Of a stretch of 64,000 nt of DNA, positions 61,948 through 64,000 are shown in pieces; position 1 is the stretch's first letter, and each line of letters opens with the position of its first letter. The position numbers were made by a program, and so were the translations under genes. Origin of the DNA: JAXLVB01 sp046329195 (lineage in GTDB: Bacteria > Bacteroidota > Bacteroidia > Cytophagales > Spirosomataceae); assembly GCA_046329195.1 (NCBI GenBank), contig JAXLVB010000001.1:2790001-2854000 (forward strand), written 5' to 3'. The notes below the pieces were generated by a model. The model saw nothing but the letters and a program-made list of their open reading frames with translations. It had not been told where the DNA came from and did no database searches.

Positions 61948-63003
61948 ATGAAACAAACGTATCGTCTTACTCAGTATTCGCACGGGGCGGGCTGTGGGTG
62001 TAAAATTTCTCCCCAAGTTTTAGATAAAATATTAGCCCCCCTGCCCCCAATGGGAGAGCTATTAACTCCCCCATTGGGGGCAGGGGGGCTTTTGGTAGGC
62101 AATGATAGCCGTGACGATGCCGCTGTCTATGACCTTGGCAATGGGGAGGCCATCATTAGCACTACCGATTTCTTTATGCCCATTGTGGACGATGCCTTTG
62201 ATTTTGGGCGTATCGCTTCGGCCAATGCTATTTCGGATGTGTATGCTATGGGAGGCCAGCCGCTGATGGCCATTGCTATTTTGGGTTGGCCCATCAATGT
62301 CCTGCCCCCCGATGTGGCCCAGCAGGTTTTAGAAGGCAGTCGTAGTATTTGTGCCGAGGCAGGTATTCCGCTGGCAGGTGGGCATAGTATTGATAGCCCC
62401 GAGCCTATTTTTGGTCTGGCTGTTACGGGCAAAGTATCGTTGCAGCACCTCAAGCAAAACAACACGGCTATGGCAGGCTGTAAACTCTACTTGACCAAAC
62501 CGTTGGGCGTGGGAATTCTGACTACGGCTCAGAAAAAAGGCATTCTGCAACCCGAACACGCCAGCCTAGCACCTGAGCAAATGGTAAAACTCAATAAGAT
62601 AGGGGCTTATGTCGGTACACTTCCGTATGTAAAAGCCCTGACCGACGTAACAGGCTTTGGCCTACTAGGACACCTCTGTGAAATGGCAGAAGGCAGTGGA
62701 CTTTCGGCAGAAATTGACTTTGAAAAAGTACCCAAACTGCCTTTTGTAGATACCTACATCGCCCAGAAAGCCATTCCGGGCGGAACAGGGCGTAATTGGG
62801 ACAGCTACGGTCATAAAATTGCTGACCTTACTGCCTACCAACAGACCATCTTGGCCGATCCCCAAACTTCGGGTGGATTACTGATAGCGGTAGAAGCCGA
62901 CTTTGCTGCTGATTTTGAAGCTAAAATGCAGCAGCATCACTTTGATTTACAGAGTTTTGGTGTATTAGTGGAGCCTAAGGAGAAAGTAGTGTATGTAAAG
63001 TAG
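61948..63003 (+). CDS. selD: Selenide, water dikinase (selenophosphate synthetase)
   Basis: A 351-residue enzyme that makes selenophosphate from selenide and ATP for selenocysteine or 2-selenouridine synthesis. The N-terminal YSHGAGCGCKIS holds the catalytic Cys and following Lys (Cys, not Sec), then LLVGNDSRDDAAVYDLGNG, TTDFFMPIVDD, the Gly-rich AGGHSID, DVTGFGLLGH and the late DPQTSGGLL. A palindromic element codes for residues 29-48 (APLPPMGELLTPPLGAGG), replacing the variable linker between the catalytic loop and LLVGN. ATG 61948 starts at the conserved MKQTYRLTQYSH. Confidence 0.95.
   Translation: MKQTYRLTQYSHGAGCGCKISPQVLDKILAPLPPMGELLTPPLGAGGLLVGNDSRDDAAVYDLGNGEAIISTTDFFMPIVDDAFDFGRIASANAISDVYAMGGQPLMAIAILGWPINVLPPDVAQQVLEGSRSICAEAGIPLAGGHSIDSPEPIFGLAVTGKVSLQHLKQNNTAMAGCKLYLTKPLGVGILTTAQKKGILQPEHASLAPEQMVKLNKIGAYVGTLPYVKALTDVTGFGLLGHLCEMAEGSGLSAEIDFEKVPKLPFVDTYIAQKAIPGGTGRNWDSYGHKIADLTAYQQTILADPQTSGGLLIAVEADFAADFEAKMQQHHFDLQSFGVLVEPKEKVVYVK
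62034..62090. repeat. GC-rich palindromic element inside selD
   Basis: 57 bases (19 codons): left arm AGCCCCCCTGCCCCCAATGG ending GAGAG, loop CTATTAA, right arm CTCCCCCATTGGGGGCAGGG ending GGGCT. The arms match over 25 positions with one mismatch. It has the same ends and architecture as the element in garD. Confidence 0.88.
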
Positions 63004-63007
63004 TCTT

Positions 63008-63784
63008 TCAGAAAAACCATTGAAAGATTACATGCGCTACCTCAATCAAAATCAAGATGATGATCACCCATTCGAGTCGAGTACTTTCACGATTTTGGAG
63101 TAGGTCAGTAAAAATCATGAGACTCTCTTGCACAATTTTGAGCTTGTAGTCAATGTCTCGGTAGCGCATTCGTAAGTCAAAAGTCTTTTTGATGCTCTCG
63201 TCAATCTTCTCCAGAAATTCACTTTCCCACACTATGTCGGGTGCATCAAAAATGTACAGGTTATCAATAATGCTATTTTTGATGTTTAGGGTTCTTCCAA
63301 TAAACTTCAATAGGTCGGTTTTGGAGCTATTGAGGCGTCCCTTTTTTTCTAATTCCTCTGTAAGTTGCTGAGTACTTTTCAGAATCTGGTAGGTGAGATC
63401 TTCGTAATAGTCAAGCGAAACCGACTGGGCAATGTTGAGGGCAATGATGCGCACGGTGTCGTCGGTGAGGGTTTCTACGGTGAGCGAGTCATATTGTAGC
63501 GAAAAAGGCTTGCTGCGCTCTACATGCACTGTGAAATCTTCCCGATAGTCACCTTCGATGGGGTCTTCTGCATAGTTTTTGATGAATTTCAACAAGTTGC
63601 TTTTGCCCAAATCGTCGTATCCTGCAAAAGCCACTACCCCGTAATTAAACAAATAGAAGTATTTGTCGGCGTCTTCTCGGTAAAACAACTCCGAATTATT
63701 GCCAACCAAGGGCGAATTGGTATATTCGCTTCTGAATTTTTTCAGGTGAATGACTTCGGCCACCTGATAAGCTTCTATTTTCAT
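63008..63784 (-). CDS. RMD1/YagE-family (DUF155) membrane protein
   Basis: A 258-residue protein: a soluble DUF155 domain (residues 40-235; YLFNYGVVAFAGYD, TVRIIALNIAQSVSLDYYEDL, KDLFDLRMRYRDIDYKLK) with one C-terminal transmembrane helix (RLEWVIIILILIEVAHVIFQ). Relatives in yeast (RMD1) and mitochondria are needed for respiration or meiosis; bacterial members have no defined function. Converges with selD, with only 4 bases between stops. Confidence 0.83.
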   Translation of the reverse strand: MKIEAYQVAEVIHLKKFRSEYTNSPLVGNNSELFYREDADKYFYLFNYGVVAFAGYDDLGKSNLLKFIKNYAEDPIEGDYREDFTVHVERSKPFSLQYDSLTVETLTDDTVRIIALNIAQSVSLDYYEDLTYQILKSTQQLTEELEKKGRLNSSKTDLLKFIGRTLNIKNSIIDNLYIFDAPDIVWESEFLEKIDESIKKTFDLRMRYRDIDYKLKIVQESLMIFTDLLQNRESTRLEWVIIILILIEVAHVIFQWFF

Positions 63785-63867
63785 AAAGTCCGTAGTTTGT
63801 CGAATCTAACGACACGGGCAGTCCTATTCAAATGCTGCCGTGTGTGTTCAAATATACAGCTAAACCC

Positions 63868-64000
63868 ATGACTATAACAGTATTTAAAGCTAGTTTATCC
63901 GAAAAAACACCTCCCGCTGGCCTCAACGAATTGGCTCAGGCACTTTGGCACGACGCCCAAGGCGACTGGCACAAAGCACACGAAATTGCTCAGTCGAACG
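63868..64000 (+). CDS. N-terminal part of a small conserved protein (runs off right edge)
   Basis: ATG at 63868 opens MTITVFKASLSEKTPPAGLN..ALWHDAQGDWHKAHEIAQ, cut by the window end. The LWHDAxGDWxxAH pattern is that of short hypothetical proteins of about 95 residues that are widespread in bacteria and have no known function. It is divergent from the DUF155 gene. Confidence 0.6.
   Translation, partial: MTITVFKASLSEKTPPAGLNELAQALWHDAQGDWHKAHEIAQSN

Noticed and set aside
63524..63871. + strand reading frame opposite the DUF155 gene
   Set aside because: It mirrors the DUF155 coding sequence and has no motif of its own.

Overview
The window comes from a member of the Bacteroidota, most likely order Cytophagales. 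The evidence is two large TonB-dependent receptors with carboxypeptidase-regulatory-like N-termini, many secreted proteins ending their signal peptides in Ala-Gln, candidate promoters of the Bacteroidota form TAnnTTTG, near absence of Shine-Dalgarno sequences, Nudix-type sugar regulators, and a high density of short palindromic repeats. No rRNA, tRNA, CRISPR array or intact insertion sequence was found.

Layout. 1-6100: regulators with small detoxification-type genes: a partial AraC regulator and an SDR, an HxlR regulator divergent from a DoxX-like protein, a second HxlR regulator divergent from a nitroreductase, a decayed AraC/hydrolase hybrid pseudogene, a VOC protein and an MFS exporter. 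6200-9050: a membrane-anchored HTH-like protein divergent from a secreted LamG-like protein, with three 11-bp repeats between them. 9100-16200: an all-minus hexarate operon (GH105 hydrolase, GntP permease, ACT protein, garD, gudD, kdgD) that would take unsaturated uronides and glucarate or galactarate to 2,5-dioxopentanoate. 16700-28100: SDRs, a Tat-exported Gfo/Idh/MocA oxidoreductase, a PD40 propeller protein, two Nudix-winged-helix regulators, a tannase-like hydrolase and a GH79-like hydrolase. 28100-41600: GH106, an MFS transporter, GH1, a feruloyl-esterase-like protein, a PVC-type dehydrogenase/cytochrome c/discoidin fusion and a TonB receptor, with an AraC regulator upstream.

42800-64000 is more housekeeping: NlpC/P60 hydrolase, AONS-like aminotransferase, NFACT (RqcH-like) protein, M28 peptidase, DUF2911-TPR protein, an ECF sigma factor with a small membrane partner, DUF6249, a serine beta-lactamase-fold protein, DUF3592, an unrecognised large membrane protein translationally coupled to a PQQ-propeller lipoprotein, an Oar-like TonB receptor, SelD, an RMD1/DUF155 protein and a truncated gene at the right edge.

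The genes from 9100 to 41600 read as a pectin or glucuronoxylan-like degradation and uptake region: extracellular or periplasmic hydrolases and esterases (GH105, GH106, GH79-like, GH1, esterases), a receptor and permeases for uptake, and intracellular hexarate catabolism. No SusD partner is present.

The most unusual signal is a set of GC-rich palindromic elements found between genes and also read in frame inside three conserved protein genes (garD twice, selD once, the GH106 gene several times). They encode low-complexity Pro/Gly linkers at variable positions. Two nested palindromes lie between genes, and two hybrid pseudogenes record past rearrangement.
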